From a virus: a stretch of 64,000 nucleotides of DNA. Made by a program: the position numbers and the translations under genes. Under the pieces are notes generated by a model. The model had not been told where the DNA came from and did no database searches. It saw only the letters and a list, made by a program, of their open reading frames with translations. The stretch is from IMG/VR virus record IMGVR_UViG_3300009505_000013, positions 22,667 to 86,666 of that record. One strand, written 5' to 3'. This document shows, in pieces, positions 45,685 to 54,976 of this stretch; position 1 is the first letter of the stretch; each line of letters opens with the position of its first letter.

Positions 45685-47675
45685 TAAAATAACTTTAATT
45701 GATTAGCTGATACAGACAATATACTATCTATCTCAGACTCAATTGCTTGCAAGTAGTAAACTTTATTAATATTATAGTTTTCCCATTTAGGTTCTACTTT
45801 CATATCATTATATACTGTTTGCAACCAGCGGCCTGCTTCTAGTTGTATTTCCCTACCATCTTTCTTATTTACTTTTGTAATCTTAACACCTGACTTAGAA
45901 ATAAAGTATCTATTAATCTTTTGTAGATCTTCTTCTTTAAGAACACCACCTTCAATAGATCTAGCCACTTGTTTCCAATCACCTTTAGATTTACCACCAA
46001 TACAATAATCTAAAATATTCTTATTTGTATCTAAATAATCATGAGGTAATACATTATTTACAAAGTATTCATAAATAGCTTTTGGTATTACAAGTTTAGA
46101 CTTGTTCTTATGCAACTGTAGATCATGGAAATCAAAACGCCCTTTCAGTTTTACAGGAGCAAAGCTAAACTTATCATTATCTACTTTAAATACATAATGA
46201 GGTTGACTCTGCTTAATCTCCCTCCACTTTGTTATATCTACTTCTACAAAATTATTTACACCTATGTAATTATTTACATCAGATAGAACTAGTTTTTGAT
46301 ATTCATCATGTTCTAATTCTAGATTAGTAGTTTTCTCCCACTCTTCACATATTTGCATATATAAATCTATATGTTCTCTAGGAATGATTGTTTCTACACC
46401 ATCTGTGTTATGTAATAAAGGAATTGCATTTGGTATTCTTTCCATAATTTGCTCATAAAGCATCATTAAAGTTAGCTGACCGTTAATAGTAATCTTTAAA
46501 CATAACTCTGGATCATAAAAGAAACTGTTTTCATCATTGCTAAGACCAAAAGTTGAATTAAGTATAATCTTATATACATAGTTCATTGGATTGCTCTTAG
46601 GAATCTTTTTTCTTTCATCAAAGAACCACTCATATTGATTACAAAACTCTTCTTTAGGAAAGTGACCTGGTGAAAACTTATTTCTAATAGCTAGATTAGG
46701 ATAAAAACTAGTAACATCTGATGACATTATAACCATATCATCATCTGATTCATACACACCTTTGCTAGCAGCACCATGAACACCACCTAAACCAAAATCT
46801 GTTTTTACATTCTTATAGTTTACGCTATACTTAAAGTTACCCTTAAGCTTTGATCCATCAACCTCTAAAGATTTAAACCTTTCATGTAGTGTCTGGAATT
46901 CAGGAGATGTAAACTTAATATAAGGCAATATAATATCAGATATTTTGATACTATCTCTTCTGGTTCTCATCTGCCTTAAGTCTCTCTTCTGAATGTTCAA
47001 CTTTTGTGTTAGATAATATCCAAAAAGTTCCTTGCTGATTCTTGGTTCAGATGCACTGTATAGATTAATACCATAAGTATCTGTTAGTTCCTTACGTAGT
47101 TTAATCTGTGACTTTGACCTATTAAATACTTCTTTAGTTGACTGAACATCATTAACATTATATTCAATGACAGTATCAATCTCTTCAAGAGTTTTAATCT
47201 CAGCTGTATGATCTATAGGCATCTCTAATATATTCTGCCAGTCCATACTGTATTGTATCCACTTAAGACTAGAACGTTTAGCCGGGTTATCCCAATGATG
47301 TAACTTAAATAAATCTATTTGACCTATCTTCATTTTCCATATGGGGTAATCCATAAACTCTTTGTTATTAGACTTATTGATACAGTACTGTGCGTACTTA
47401 TAAATTATATTAGCTATCTCACATCCACTTAGATTAGACCATAGGTAGTGATTATCTATTATATATTGAGTGATCTGACCATCAAAGGCCAAGCCGTTGT
47501 ATGATATATGCCACTCTTTATTGTTTACATTTTCTTTTAGGAAATCTATAAACTTATCAAAATCATTTCTCAGATCATGAACAACAAACGTTTTACTTTC
47601 ATTTGTCTTATAATGTTCAAATACACCTGTGAAACAATTAGATAAAGTTTCATAATCCATTACCCAATGCTTCAT
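45684..47675 (-). CDS. family B DNA polymerase (663 aa)
   Basis: The N-terminal 3'-5' exonuclease shows D7-Y-E9 (Exo I), N60-GLAFD65 (Exo II) and Y172-NVN-D176 (Exo III). The polymerase has motif A at D330-VTSFYP, motif B in KIILNSTFG (about 369-377) and motif C NTDG (D425). The first Asp of the usual DTD is Asn; the second is kept. It is compact, as protein-primed and phage polymerases are; I see no clear terminal-protein gene, so priming probably uses the primase at 55352-56329. It copies the phage genome in the cytoplasm. It is coupled to the radical SAM gene downstream (TAATG) and its start overlaps the small gene upstream by four bases. Confidence 0.9.
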   Translation of the reverse strand: MKHWVMDYETLSNCFTGVFEHYKTNESKTFVVHDLRNDFDKFIDFLKENVNNKEWHISYNGLAFDGQITQYIIDNHYLWSNLSGCEIANIIYKYAQYCINKSNNKEFMDYPIWKMKIGQIDLFKLHHWDNPAKRSSLKWIQYSMDWQNILEMPIDHTAEIKTLEEIDTVIEYNVNDVQSTKEVFNRSKSQIKLRKELTDTYGINLYSASEPRISKELFGYYLTQKLNIQKRDLRQMRTRRDSIKISDIILPYIKFTSPEFQTLHERFKSLEVDGSKLKGNFKYSVNYKNVKTDFGLGGVHGAASKGVYESDDDMVIMSSDVTSFYPNLAIRNKFSPGHFPKEEFCNQYEWFFDERKKIPKSNPMNYVYKIILNSTFGLSNDENSFFYDPELCLKITINGQLTLMMLYEQIMERIPNAIPLLHNTDGVETIIPREHIDLYMQICEEWEKTTNLELEHDEYQKLVLSDVNNYIGVNNFVEVDITKWREIKQSQPHYVFKVDNDKFSFAPVKLKGRFDFHDLQLHKNKSKLVIPKAIYEYFVNNVLPHDYLDTNKNILDYCIGGKSKGDWKQVARSIEGGVLKEEDLQKINRYFISKSGVKITKVNKKDGREIQLEAGRWLQTVYNDMKVEPKWENYNINKVYYLQAIESEIDSILSVSANQLKLF

Positions 47676-47950
47676 GCTTTATAATTTTTAAGTGCAACTA
47701 CTTTGGCTTCTAGTATTAAATCCATAATACTATCATAGATACTCTCTACAGCCTCTTGAGATCCTTCACGCTCTAACTTTCTATCTATTTCTCTTTCATA
47801 TAAGTCAACCGTTTTAATCACATGCTTGATCTTTCTCTTGACTTCTTGACTATGTATATATTGCAATCCATGTGCTAGCTCACCCATACACTTGTTCATT
47901 GCTATTAGGATATTAATATCCATTATCTCTTCTTCTTTTAATTGTTTCAT
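47672..47950 (-). CDS. small helical protein (92 aa)
   Basis: I chose ATG 47950 (MKQLKEEEIMDINILIAMNK) because a longer frame would need TTG at 47971, inside the terminator tail. The sequence is helical and charged (VKRKIKHVIKTVDLYEREID), with no membrane segment. The stop overlaps the polymerase start (ATGA-type), so it may act with the polymerase. Function unknown. Confidence 0.6.
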   Translation of the reverse strand: MKQLKEEEIMDINILIAMNKCMGELAHGLQYIHSQEVKRKIKHVIKTVDLYEREIDRKLEREGSQEAVESIYDSIMDLILEAKVVALKNYKA

Positions 47951-47969
47951 AATATAATTTATTAGAGCC

Positions 47970-47996
47970 AAAAAAAGCCCAAATCAATGAGCTTTT
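47970..47996 (-). terminator. rho-independent-type terminator
   Basis: Minus strand: AAAAGCTC (47996-47989), loop ATTGATTT, GGGCTTTT (47980-47973), then further Ts. The 8-bp stem contains one G-U pair. It ends the 139-residue gene's transcript before the small-gene/polymerase operon. Confidence 0.65.
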
Positions 47997-48025
47997 CTTT
48001 TTATGATCAATAGAGTTATAGGAGG

Positions 48026-48445
48026 CTATTGACCAGGTAATATAATATTAGAGACTTTAGTTTCTTTTACATCTGTTTGCATAAACTGATTGTAATCAAA
48101 GTCTTCAGCGTTAACACCAAACATATGAATAAATGTTTCAATGTCTTTTTTATCACTTAAATAAAATTCAGAAAAAGTATCAACCAATCTTCTCTCCTCT
48201 TTAACTGTTTTACCAGTCTGTTGATTTGGTGTTTTTAATCTTATAGGGTCTCCGTTATCATCTAACTTTGGTACCATATGATATGATTGTTTCATTACTT
48301 TACTGATGACAGCTAAAATGCCTGACGCAGGGTCAAACATAGCTTCTGTATATGGTGAGTCTAAACTCACAGGTATCATTGTAAAGGATTTTGCATTTCT
48401 GAAGCTAGAGTTAACTAACATCATGTTCTGTCCTATTGTTGCCAT
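48026..48445 (-). CDS. hypothetical protein in its own transcription unit (139 aa)
   Basis: Starts MATIGQNMMLVNSSFRNAKS and has mixed alpha/beta sequence with a central LVDTFSEFYLSDKKDIETFI. No known motif. A TATCTTTG box lies 25 bases before the ATG and a terminator 30 bases after the stop, so it can be expressed alone, perhaps at high level. No function can be assigned. Confidence 0.65.
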   Translation of the reverse strand: MATIGQNMMLVNSSFRNAKSFTMIPVSLDSPYTEAMFDPASGILAVISKVMKQSYHMVPKLDDNGDPIRLKTPNQQTGKTVKEERRLVDTFSEFYLSDKKDIETFIHMFGVNAEDFDYNQFMQTDVKETKVSNIILPGQ

Positions 48446-48449
48446 AATT

Positions 48450-49037
48450 TTATTTTGATTTTATTTGGTTCAAAGATATACAAGTATCTTCTAATAACCT
48501 AACTAATAGATAATTATTATCTATAAGAGTCTCCTTTTCTAGATCTGGAGGTGTGCATACTTCATACACATCTACTAGTGATTCTACACTAACATCTAAA
48601 AATTTAGCATACTCTTCATGTGAATCCTCTGGTGATAAAAATGAATGTATATATTCTGATACTTTATCATCATTACCAAAGAAATCTAGTATTTTAACTT
48701 TACTATCAACAGAATATTTTGAATAACTGCCTTTAATAAAGTTATCATAATCGAACTTAAGCGAACTAAAGTCAAAAACAAATAAATGTTTACCCTCAGC
48801 AAGTTCTATGTGCTGATCATAATATTTATTTGAATGTATATTTTCAGTAATAAATTTCTGAAAGCTTTCATTCAGTGGAGTTTTATATAAACATAAAAAC
48901 ATTCTATCTTCAACAGAGTACACATCCTCCCAAGCAGAATAAGTTTGCTTTGGAACATGTGTTAAGCCTTTCCTTAACTCCAATAATGGATATAGAAAGA
49001 CCTTACTCTTTTGAAAATAATCTGTGTATACTCCCAT
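48450..49037 (-). CDS. hypothetical protein (195 aa)
   Basis: Starts MGVYTDYFQKSKVFLYPLLE; mixed alpha/beta, with HLFVFDFSSLKFDYDNFIKG and an acidic C-terminal half. No motif recognised. It follows the PD-(D/E)XK nuclease gene by one base, and the next gene's promoter lies in its last codons. Function unknown. Confidence 0.6.
   Translation of the reverse strand: MGVYTDYFQKSKVFLYPLLELRKGLTHVPKQTYSAWEDVYSVEDRMFLCLYKTPLNESFQKFITENIHSNKYYDQHIELAEGKHLFVFDFSSLKFDYDNFIKGSYSKYSVDSKVKILDFFGNDDKVSEYIHSFLSPEDSHEEYAKFLDVSVESLVDVYEVCTPPDLEKETLIDNNYLLVRLLEDTCISLNQIKSK
48471..48478 (-). promoter_or_regulatory. host-type -7 promoter box for the 139-aa gene
   Basis: The minus strand reads TATCTTTG, an exact TAnnTTTG match, 25 bases before ATG 48445 and inside the end of the upstream gene. 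No TTG at the -33 distance, so strength is uncertain. Confidence 0.45.
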
Positions 49038-49038
49038 A

Positions 49039-50034
49039 CTATAAGTTAACCTTATTTACTAAGAATTCATAGGGTAAAACATAGTTTCTTTCTTTATAAT
49101 GGTAATCTGCTGCTTTTAAAACACCACCTAATCCTTCCGCCCATCCACTTAATGTATCCTGAGTTACATCAAACACATAAGCTTGGTTATATTTGTCTAT
49201 AACAACAAATTTAAATTCTATAGTATAATCATCACGGTTCTCTATAGAATCCATAGAGTCCCAAACTAACTTACAATATATAGCTGCCTGTAACCAGTAG
49301 TTATAAAAGTCAACAGTCTCTTTAAAATCAGATATAGTCTTTCCGGTTGTCTTTAAGTCTGATATAACAATGCTCTTTTCTTTATGATCTATGCTATAGA
49401 AATCTATATAACCATGTAAACCAAAAGGCATCCCTTTTAACTTACAGCTTAAGTATTGTTCTGCATGTGTTTCATAATCATCTAACTCAAAGTCTGTTGA
49501 CTCATTGCTAAACAATGCCATTACATCTTTCTTATCCTTTAATATATCAACCTGATCATTTGACCTATCTAATGTCATTTGATCAATTGTATCTTTGTTA
49601 GTATTATTTAAGAATTTCCAATAAGACTCATTGTCATCAGTTCTTACTTTAGCAAGTCTAGCTTCATCAGCTTTCAAAGACTGATATAGATTGACTGACT
49701 TTAACGAGTCTAGTATAACAAAGTCTTCACAATCTGCAAGTGTTTCCGCATCTGTATGAAGTGTTAAATCTTTCAGCACTCTTTTTACAGAATCTGTTGG
49801 GATTTTACCAGGCATAAGGTTAAACTTGCTCTCAAAATTTTCAGGCTCAAATAACAAACAATGTAAAAGCTTGCCTTCTACTAAATGTTTATCCGTTCTT
49901 ACCTCTCTATCTTTTAATATATAGTCCTTGTAGAACAGGGACGGTGAAAATAATAATTTATTTAAAGAAGAGTAGCTAAAGCAGAATTCTTTATCTGCAT
50001 AAAACTCCTCTTCTTTTTGATAATTTCTATTCAT
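49039..50034 (-). CDS. PD-(D/E)XK exonuclease (331 aa)
   Basis: The fold is read from E53-G in HLVEGKLLHCLLFEPENFE, D211 in GLHGYIDFY, and D226-L-K228 in IVISDLKTTGK, followed by YNYWLQAAIYCKL with the Tyr/Gln helix typical of RecB/Cas4-like nucleases of phages (PDDEXK_12 type). It should degrade one strand of DNA ends in a metal-dependent way, feeding the Sak4-like annealing protein and SSB encoded in the same strand block. Starts in a short overlap with the upstream gene. Confidence 0.8.
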   Translation of the reverse strand: MNRNYQKEEEFYADKEFCFSYSSLNKLLFSPSLFYKDYILKDREVRTDKHLVEGKLLHCLLFEPENFESKFNLMPGKIPTDSVKRVLKDLTLHTDAETLADCEDFVILDSLKSVNLYQSLKADEARLAKVRTDDNESYWKFLNNTNKDTIDQMTLDRSNDQVDILKDKKDVMALFSNESTDFELDDYETHAEQYLSCKLKGMPFGLHGYIDFYSIDHKEKSIVISDLKTTGKTISDFKETVDFYNYWLQAAIYCKLVWDSMDSIENRDDYTIEFKFVVIDKYNQAYVFDVTQDTLSGWAEGLGGVLKAADYHYKERNYVLPYEFLVNKVNL

Positions 50035-51196
50035 TTATCATTTTTTCTAATTTATCTGCAATATACAAATTTTCTAAGTCAACTTTAAATACTTGAGCAC
50101 TTTTACCAACCATAGGGTCCATTAGAGTATTCATGAGTTTTTCTCTTGTTCTGTCTACTGCAAACCTTGTTAATTTTCTATCATTCATTAATGTATTCAG
50201 ATAACTATTAAATGACCATATACCATTACTGTTATGATTACCTTCATAATGTTTTAATCTAGTACGCATTGCTTTGACATTGACTGAATTCCAGTTATTA
50301 GTATTTTTGAACCAATCATAATGCCAAAAATATAAACCTGATACCACATCAAATGATTTTTCTATGTTACAGTTAGCCAACATCTCCACAGCTAAAGATC
50401 TATTATCTATATCTGTACTAGTTATCATCTTTTCAATGTCATCATACTTATCATTTTCAATTACGGCTAGCTCAGAATCAATTATAGCTGATATTGATGA
50501 ATCTAGAACTAGTTGACTAGTAGAGCTTAATAAATTATTAAAAGCTACATAGTTTTTCTTTGGTAAGATCCAATCAAATCCACTATCATAATCATTGAGC
50601 TCTTCTTTTTTCATCCATTTAACTAGATCATCATACATCTGTTCTCTTATATTTTTACTTTTATGATTGATACTATAATAACCTTGGTTCAGACGAAATT
50701 CAATCATACATGCAGGAGTAGCATTACTAAGAAAACCTCTAAGTACATCTAAAGCTTCATCAGTAAACCAATCAAAGTCTTTCATATGCTTAATTATCTT
50801 ATAGGCATCACTATATGCTATAGATTTATTCCATGTTCTTTCAAAAAGAGTATCAAATAATTTTAAGGATACAATAGATATGTCTGCTTTTGTATTATCT
50901 CTAATAACCTTGCAGTTATATCTTTCCTTTAATAAATCTACCTTTTGTCTAGGTAGAGTTAATTTAGGAAACCTATATATCTTTTTGTCTTGTAAATCTA
51001 TATTGTCTACATTATCAGGTATAGGCAATCCTAACAATTTAAAGTCTTCTTCTTCAATTTGATACTTATAATTGCTATATAAATATTGACATTCCTGTTC
51101 ACTCCATTTTACAGCCACACCTGATAACTGATTTTTATCCCAATTACCAGTACCTTCAGGATACATATTAAATTCTAATTTAAATCTTTTTTTCAT
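50027..51196 (-). CDS. companion protein A of the MoxR-VWA module (389 aa)
   Basis: A segment near residues 70-115 (YRFPKLTLPRQKVDLLKERY, then IRDNTKADISIVS) lines up with FILPRCNVSQDRLKAALKEH...TNDYELADLIIG in the neighbouring gene: a P-x-x-x-L-xx-K...AD-I pattern, which recalls BRCT-like folds. The C-terminal helices also share a pattern (DNRSLAVEMLANC against DDKALALKIIPTI). No catalytic motif. It overlaps the nuclease gene downstream. Function unknown; position suggests a substrate or adaptor for the ATPase at 52234. Confidence 0.6.
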   Translation of the reverse strand: MKKRFKLEFNMYPEGTGNWDKNQLSGVAVKWSEQECQYLYSNYKYQIEEEDFKLLGLPIPDNVDNIDLQDKKIYRFPKLTLPRQKVDLLKERYNCKVIRDNTKADISIVSLKLFDTLFERTWNKSIAYSDAYKIIKHMKDFDWFTDEALDVLRGFLSNATPACMIEFRLNQGYYSINHKSKNIREQMYDDLVKWMKKEELNDYDSGFDWILPKKNYVAFNNLLSSTSQLVLDSSISAIIDSELAVIENDKYDDIEKMITSTDIDNRSLAVEMLANCNIEKSFDVVSGLYFWHYDWFKNTNNWNSVNVKAMRTRLKHYEGNHNSNGIWSFNSYLNTLMNDRKLTRFAVDRTREKLMNTLMDPMVGKSAQVFKVDLENLYIADKLEKMINE

Positions 51197-51200
51197 AATT

Positions 51201-52232
51201 TTATTTTAAATATTTTTGATACTCTTTTTTAACAGCCACTTGAAACGTATAAAGGTCTCTATTGTGAATGCTTATTTCTCTTCTTACTATAGGCTCAAGA
51301 TACTTAAATGTTACTTTATCAAGCTTATCTTGCTCCTCTAACCATAATATCATGTCTTGTGCACTCTTACGGTAAAAATCATTAAAGTTTGATACATCTA
51401 GCCAATACTGCAAATCTTTATCTCTATTATCTGCATATGTTATACTATTACAGTCTTGTGCAAACTGCCACAATAAATGATAGTTTTTCTTATAGTCAAT
51501 AGTAGGAATGATTTTAAGAGCCAAAGCTTTATCATCACCATATGAATTTAACTGAGTCTTAAGATCATTAAGAAGCTGTTCATCAAGAGTCATTTTAGTA
51601 GCAGACGCATGAAGTACTGTCTCAGGATCAATAACACTAACATCTGTAGTATCAATTATATGAGCCAGATTCAAAGCCATACCAGTAATTATCCAGTTAT
51701 CATATAGGCTTTCTTCTACGTCTATATCATAGTATCTTACTGTATCAGTAACCTTGGCTGTAATAATACATTCTAGGCCTGAATCAGCAATTTTTTTAAG
51801 AACACCAAGTTTATTAACATCTCCTTTTGTAGTTTCATAATTCCATATCTTATTCATCATTATTGTAGTAGGAATATTTTCTGCATTACTTAATTTATGA
51901 GTAGTTATTTCCTCATGACCTATAATTAGATCTGCTAATTCATAATCATTTGTTACAGTTATACCATGCTCTTTAAGAGCAGCCTTTAATCTATCTTGTG
52001 ATACATTACATCTAGGTAGTATAAAAGCTTTCTTTTTAGTTCTAAAAGTTTGGTCATCCTCTGTAGGTTCCAATAGTATAGTGTTTATCTTTTCATATGT
52101 TGTCTGATCTTGAGTACATAATACTTTATTAATACCTGTACTAGAAACTAACCCATATGTAGGGTCAGTCTCTAGTCCAAAGTATACTAAAGCATCAGTA
52201 TCAAAATTTTGATATACTGATTTATTTGCCAT
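51201..52232 (-). CDS. companion protein B of the MoxR-VWA module (343 aa)
   Basis: Residues about 65-110 (KKAFILPRCNVSQDRLKAAL, then TVTNDYELADLIIG) form the part shared with companion A. The first 40 residues contain YFGLETDPTYGLVSSTG. The remainder is helical, acidic and without motif. It starts one base after the AAA+ ATPase gene's stop, so it belongs to that operon. A BRCT-like or Rossmann-like N-terminal part is possible, not proven. Confidence 0.6.
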   Translation of the reverse strand: MANKSVYQNFDTDALVYFGLETDPTYGLVSSTGINKVLCTQDQTTYEKINTILLEPTEDDQTFRTKKKAFILPRCNVSQDRLKAALKEHGITVTNDYELADLIIGHEEITTHKLSNAENIPTTIMMNKIWNYETTKGDVNKLGVLKKIADSGLECIITAKVTDTVRYYDIDVEESLYDNWIITGMALNLAHIIDTTDVSVIDPETVLHASATKMTLDEQLLNDLKTQLNSYGDDKALALKIIPTIDYKKNYHLLWQFAQDCNSITYADNRDKDLQYWLDVSNFNDFYRKSAQDMILWLEEQDKLDKVTFKYLEPIVRREISIHNRDLYTFQVAVKKEYQKYLK

Positions 52233-52233
52233 T

Positions 52234-53502
52234 TTATTTCATTGTCATTTGGACAATCTCTGGGATCATCATCAATTTGTTAAACTTCTTTTTATTACCA
52301 TTAAAGATGGTACGTACAATTAAATACTTAAGATCATTAGTAAAATAATCTTTAGTACATAAAGCCTTCAACCTATCAGTTACTTTCTGGTTAATAGTAT
52401 TATCCTGTGAATATACTACAGCATAATTACCAAGTCTTGTAGCTAATGTTGATGCAATATCTGCACGATATGTATCATCTTTACCTATACAAGATCTTAA
52501 CTCATTAAAGATATATTGTTCTCCATCATGTGTCAATAAATCTTTAGGTGTAACCAGTTTATCTAGCTTGTTATTAATGAATGTAGTAAACATAGAAGCA
52601 AATGCATCTCCAACACTACCCTCACCAATCATCTGAATCATGCTGAGGTTATCTTCAAAAGATTCAAAGCTTGATATAGAGTTAAAGAATGTTGTTATAG
52701 ATCTAGCATTAGTCTCTTGCGTTACTAATTCAGGATGAAGTAATAAAAAGTTAATACATCTACTATCTATACCTGCACCTTCTGCCCACTGTGCCCATAC
52801 ATTTACATCAAACTTAAGATTAGCTGTAACATATCTAGTCTTCTGTGCACTATCTACACTGTTAACCATATAGTCACCATTATCCGGGTTAGCTGTTAAT
52901 ATAATATGCCAGTTCTTAGGTAGTGTCCAAGATATATAAGACTGTCTATCTATCAATTCCATAACTGCTTGAATAAATCTTGTGTCAGCTCTATTCCAGT
53001 CATCTAATAATAGTATACCACCTTCTTTAGCATCAGCTATCCATTCAGGTGCACAATAAGACATTCTATTTTTACCAGTAATTTTATATCCTTGTTTAAG
53101 ATATTCTTGTACAGCAAGTTCATCAACCCATTGACCAACTTTCTTGGTTACAGTTTGATTTAAGTTAGCTAGACTAGCACCTGCAGCTCTTTGTGCTGCT
53201 GTAACCATAGCAATGTCATTATTCTTTACTGCTATTTTCTTTTCTTTATACATCTGAAACTGTCTTACAGGGAAACCTACAAGATCACCTAGCTCCTCAA
53301 TCTGTGCTAAGTTTAATTTTACAAATGCTAAATCATTTTCTTTAGCCAGCTCTACTATTGTAGAAGTTTTACCTATACCTGATTCACCCACAACTTCCAC
53401 TGATACTGGTCCTTTACCATTATCTTGAAGATATCTGTTATTAGATATAATGTGATTTACAAATCCTTTTAGTTCTGTTACATTTAAATTTACTTGTGCC
53501 AT
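52234..53502 (-). CDS. MoxR/CobS-like AAA+ ATPase (422 aa)
   Basis: Walker A is GESGIGKT (residues 39-46); Walker B is GGILLLDDWNRA (161-172), followed by FIQAVMELIDRQ and WHIILTANPDNGDY with the sensor-1 Asn. This order and the LDDWNRA motif fit MoxR/CobS-type ATPases, which form rings that remodel partners together with a VWA protein. The VWA gene is directly upstream (9-base gap). It is probably cytoplasmic. The client is unknown. Confidence 0.8.
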   Translation of the reverse strand: MAQVNLNVTELKGFVNHIISNNRYLQDNGKGPVSVEVVGESGIGKTSTIVELAKENDLAFVKLNLAQIEELGDLVGFPVRQFQMYKEKKIAVKNNDIAMVTAAQRAAGASLANLNQTVTKKVGQWVDELAVQEYLKQGYKITGKNRMSYCAPEWIADAKEGGILLLDDWNRADTRFIQAVMELIDRQSYISWTLPKNWHIILTANPDNGDYMVNSVDSAQKTRYVTANLKFDVNVWAQWAEGAGIDSRCINFLLLHPELVTQETNARSITTFFNSISSFESFEDNLSMIQMIGEGSVGDAFASMFTTFINNKLDKLVTPKDLLTHDGEQYIFNELRSCIGKDDTYRADIASTLATRLGNYAVVYSQDNTINQKVTDRLKALCTKDYFTNDLKYLIVRTIFNGNKKKFNKLMMIPEIVQMTMK

Positions 53503-53511
53503 TTTCTTTTA

Positions 53512-54675
53512 TTAATTAAGTTGAATTTTCTGTCCTGGTAACACTTCATTTATACTGCAGTTAGAACTATGAACCCATAAAGTATTATTAGGGCAGTTCT
53601 CTGGAGCATATGCTTCACCATCTGTTAAATATATAAGAGCTGTATATTGCCCTTTGTTTTCATTATAGTAGTCTATTACTGGTTGGAAGCTTGTTCCACC
53701 ACGACCATGTATTTCCCAATCCTTTCTTGGATTAAACTCTTTTACACTATTTAGTTTAGTATCACATTGAGCTACTGTAATCTTATGACCTGTCTTATGC
53801 ATATGCGTAAGTTCACTAAAGAATTCCTTTAGCTCATCATTGTTTACAGATCCACTTGTGTCAACACCAACAAGTATATGATTCTTAAATTTAATCTTAA
53901 GACCTGGGTTAGCTGCATAACGTTTATTATACTTACGTCTCAGCTTCTTTGTATAAACTACACTAGAGTTACCTGCAAATCTTCTTAGATAAGCTTTCCA
54001 ATCAAACTTAGGAGGTTCTATATGCATCAGCCTATGTATAAGCTCAGCTAACTCACCCGGTATATTACCTTGTTTCTTTACTGTTTGCTCAGCAGATTCT
54101 TTTAACTGATGCTCAATTTGTTTTTGCATTAGTTTTTTATCAGCTTCAGGTAATGAATCAAAATCATCCCATGTACCATGACAATATTGTGACTCACCAT
54201 TCATCTGATCCATAAGATTATCTAAAGAAGGTGAAGTACCATCTTGGTGTGCCTGTTCAAGTAATTCATAGTATTTATCCGTACCAGCCTTCCTAGGTAA
54301 ATTTATCTCAGGAAAACTTGATAGTAATAAACCACCTTCAGGTAGTTTACTTTCCAGTATGTACTGGTTGATTTCTAAATCTGCAGCTATATTAAATAAT
54401 TTATGATCTGAATATAGACTTCTAGTTATAAGATGACCAAATGCAATATGCAATAGCTCATGCTTAATTAAACCAAATCTATGATCTTCACTAAGGTTAT
54501 TATAAAACTCAGGGTTTATAGTCAATTGACATCCAATATTATGTTTGCTTACTCCTGCAGTAGGCAGTTGCATGCTATACTTTTTATTGATACCAATTAA
54601 AAAGAGCCCGTAAAAGGGCTCTGCAAATATTAAACTTTTGGTTGTCCTAGCAACCTGATCTTGTATGTTAATCAT
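53512..54675 (-). CDS. VWA protein with HELLH metallopeptidase-like N-terminus (387 aa)
   Basis: The N-terminal domain carries KHELLHIAFGHL (H72-E-L-L-H76), the zincin-type motif of VWA-coupled DUF2201-like proteins; the C-terminal domain carries GVDTSGSVNN (D272-x-S-G-S276), the MIDAS start, with YLTDGEA further on. Such two-domain proteins are partners of MoxR-type ATPases, here the next gene. Cleavage activity is plausible but could be lost. An unusual feature is a terminator-like hairpin in codons 18-25. It starts within the last bases of the upstream gene. Confidence 0.8.
   Translation of the reverse strand: MINIQDQVARTTKSLIFAEPFYGLFLIGINKKYSMQLPTAGVSKHNIGCQLTINPEFYNNLSEDHRFGLIKHELLHIAFGHLITRSLYSDHKLFNIAADLEINQYILESKLPEGGLLLSSFPEINLPRKAGTDKYYELLEQAHQDGTSPSLDNLMDQMNGESQYCHGTWDDFDSLPEADKKLMQKQIEHQLKESAEQTVKKQGNIPGELAELIHRLMHIEPPKFDWKAYLRRFAGNSSVVYTKKLRRKYNKRYAANPGLKIKFKNHILVGVDTSGSVNNDELKEFFSELTHMHKTGHKITVAQCDTKLNSVKEFNPRKDWEIHGRGGTSFQPVIDYYNENKGQYTALIYLTDGEAYAPENCPNNTLWVHSSNCSINEVLPGQKIQLN
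54599..54622 (-). terminator. intragenic terminator-like hairpin (possible attenuator)
   Basis: Minus strand: AGAGCCC (54622-54616), loop TTTTAC, GGGCTCT (54609-54603), then TTTT. A perfect 7-bp GC-rich stem followed by Us, inside codons 18-25 of the VWA gene. It has the form of a rho-independent terminator; whether it stops transcription while the gene is being translated is unknown. Confidence 0.5.
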
Positions 54676-54976
54676 TATCTTTTATTTTTCTAAGTATGTC
54701 CATATAAACTTTATCTGCTTTGCTTTTTTCTATATATGCATAAACTCTATTTGTATTAAAAGACCCTATCTCAAAGCTATACTCTACTGCTATACAAAAA
54801 TCTACACGATCTTTAAATAGCAATGCTTTAGCCATAAGCTTATCTATAATGTCTTTGTCTTTATAGTTTGCATTATTATATATTTCACAAGCTAAAGCTC
54901 TATCTTCAAGTAATCCTGAAAACATTTCTTTATATGTAAAAAACTCATCTATTGTTATTATTCTCTTCTTTGCCAT
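54668..54976 (-). CDS. hypothetical protein (102 aa)
   Basis: I chose ATG 54976 (MAKKRIITIDEFFTYKEMFS) over a TTG two codons earlier. Helical, mixed charge, no motif. It overlaps the RusA-like gene upstream by about 30 bases and the VWA gene downstream by 8, so translation is coupled. Function unknown. Confidence 0.6.
   Translation of the reverse strand: MAKKRIITIDEFFTYKEMFSGLLEDRALACEIYNNANYKDKDIIDKLMAKALLFKDRVDFCIAVEYSFEIGSFNTNRVYAYIEKSKADKVYMDILRKIKDND

Noticed and set aside
47951-47971. TTG start for the small gene before the polymerase
   Set aside because: It would begin at the terminator's U-run; ATG 47950 is the simpler choice.
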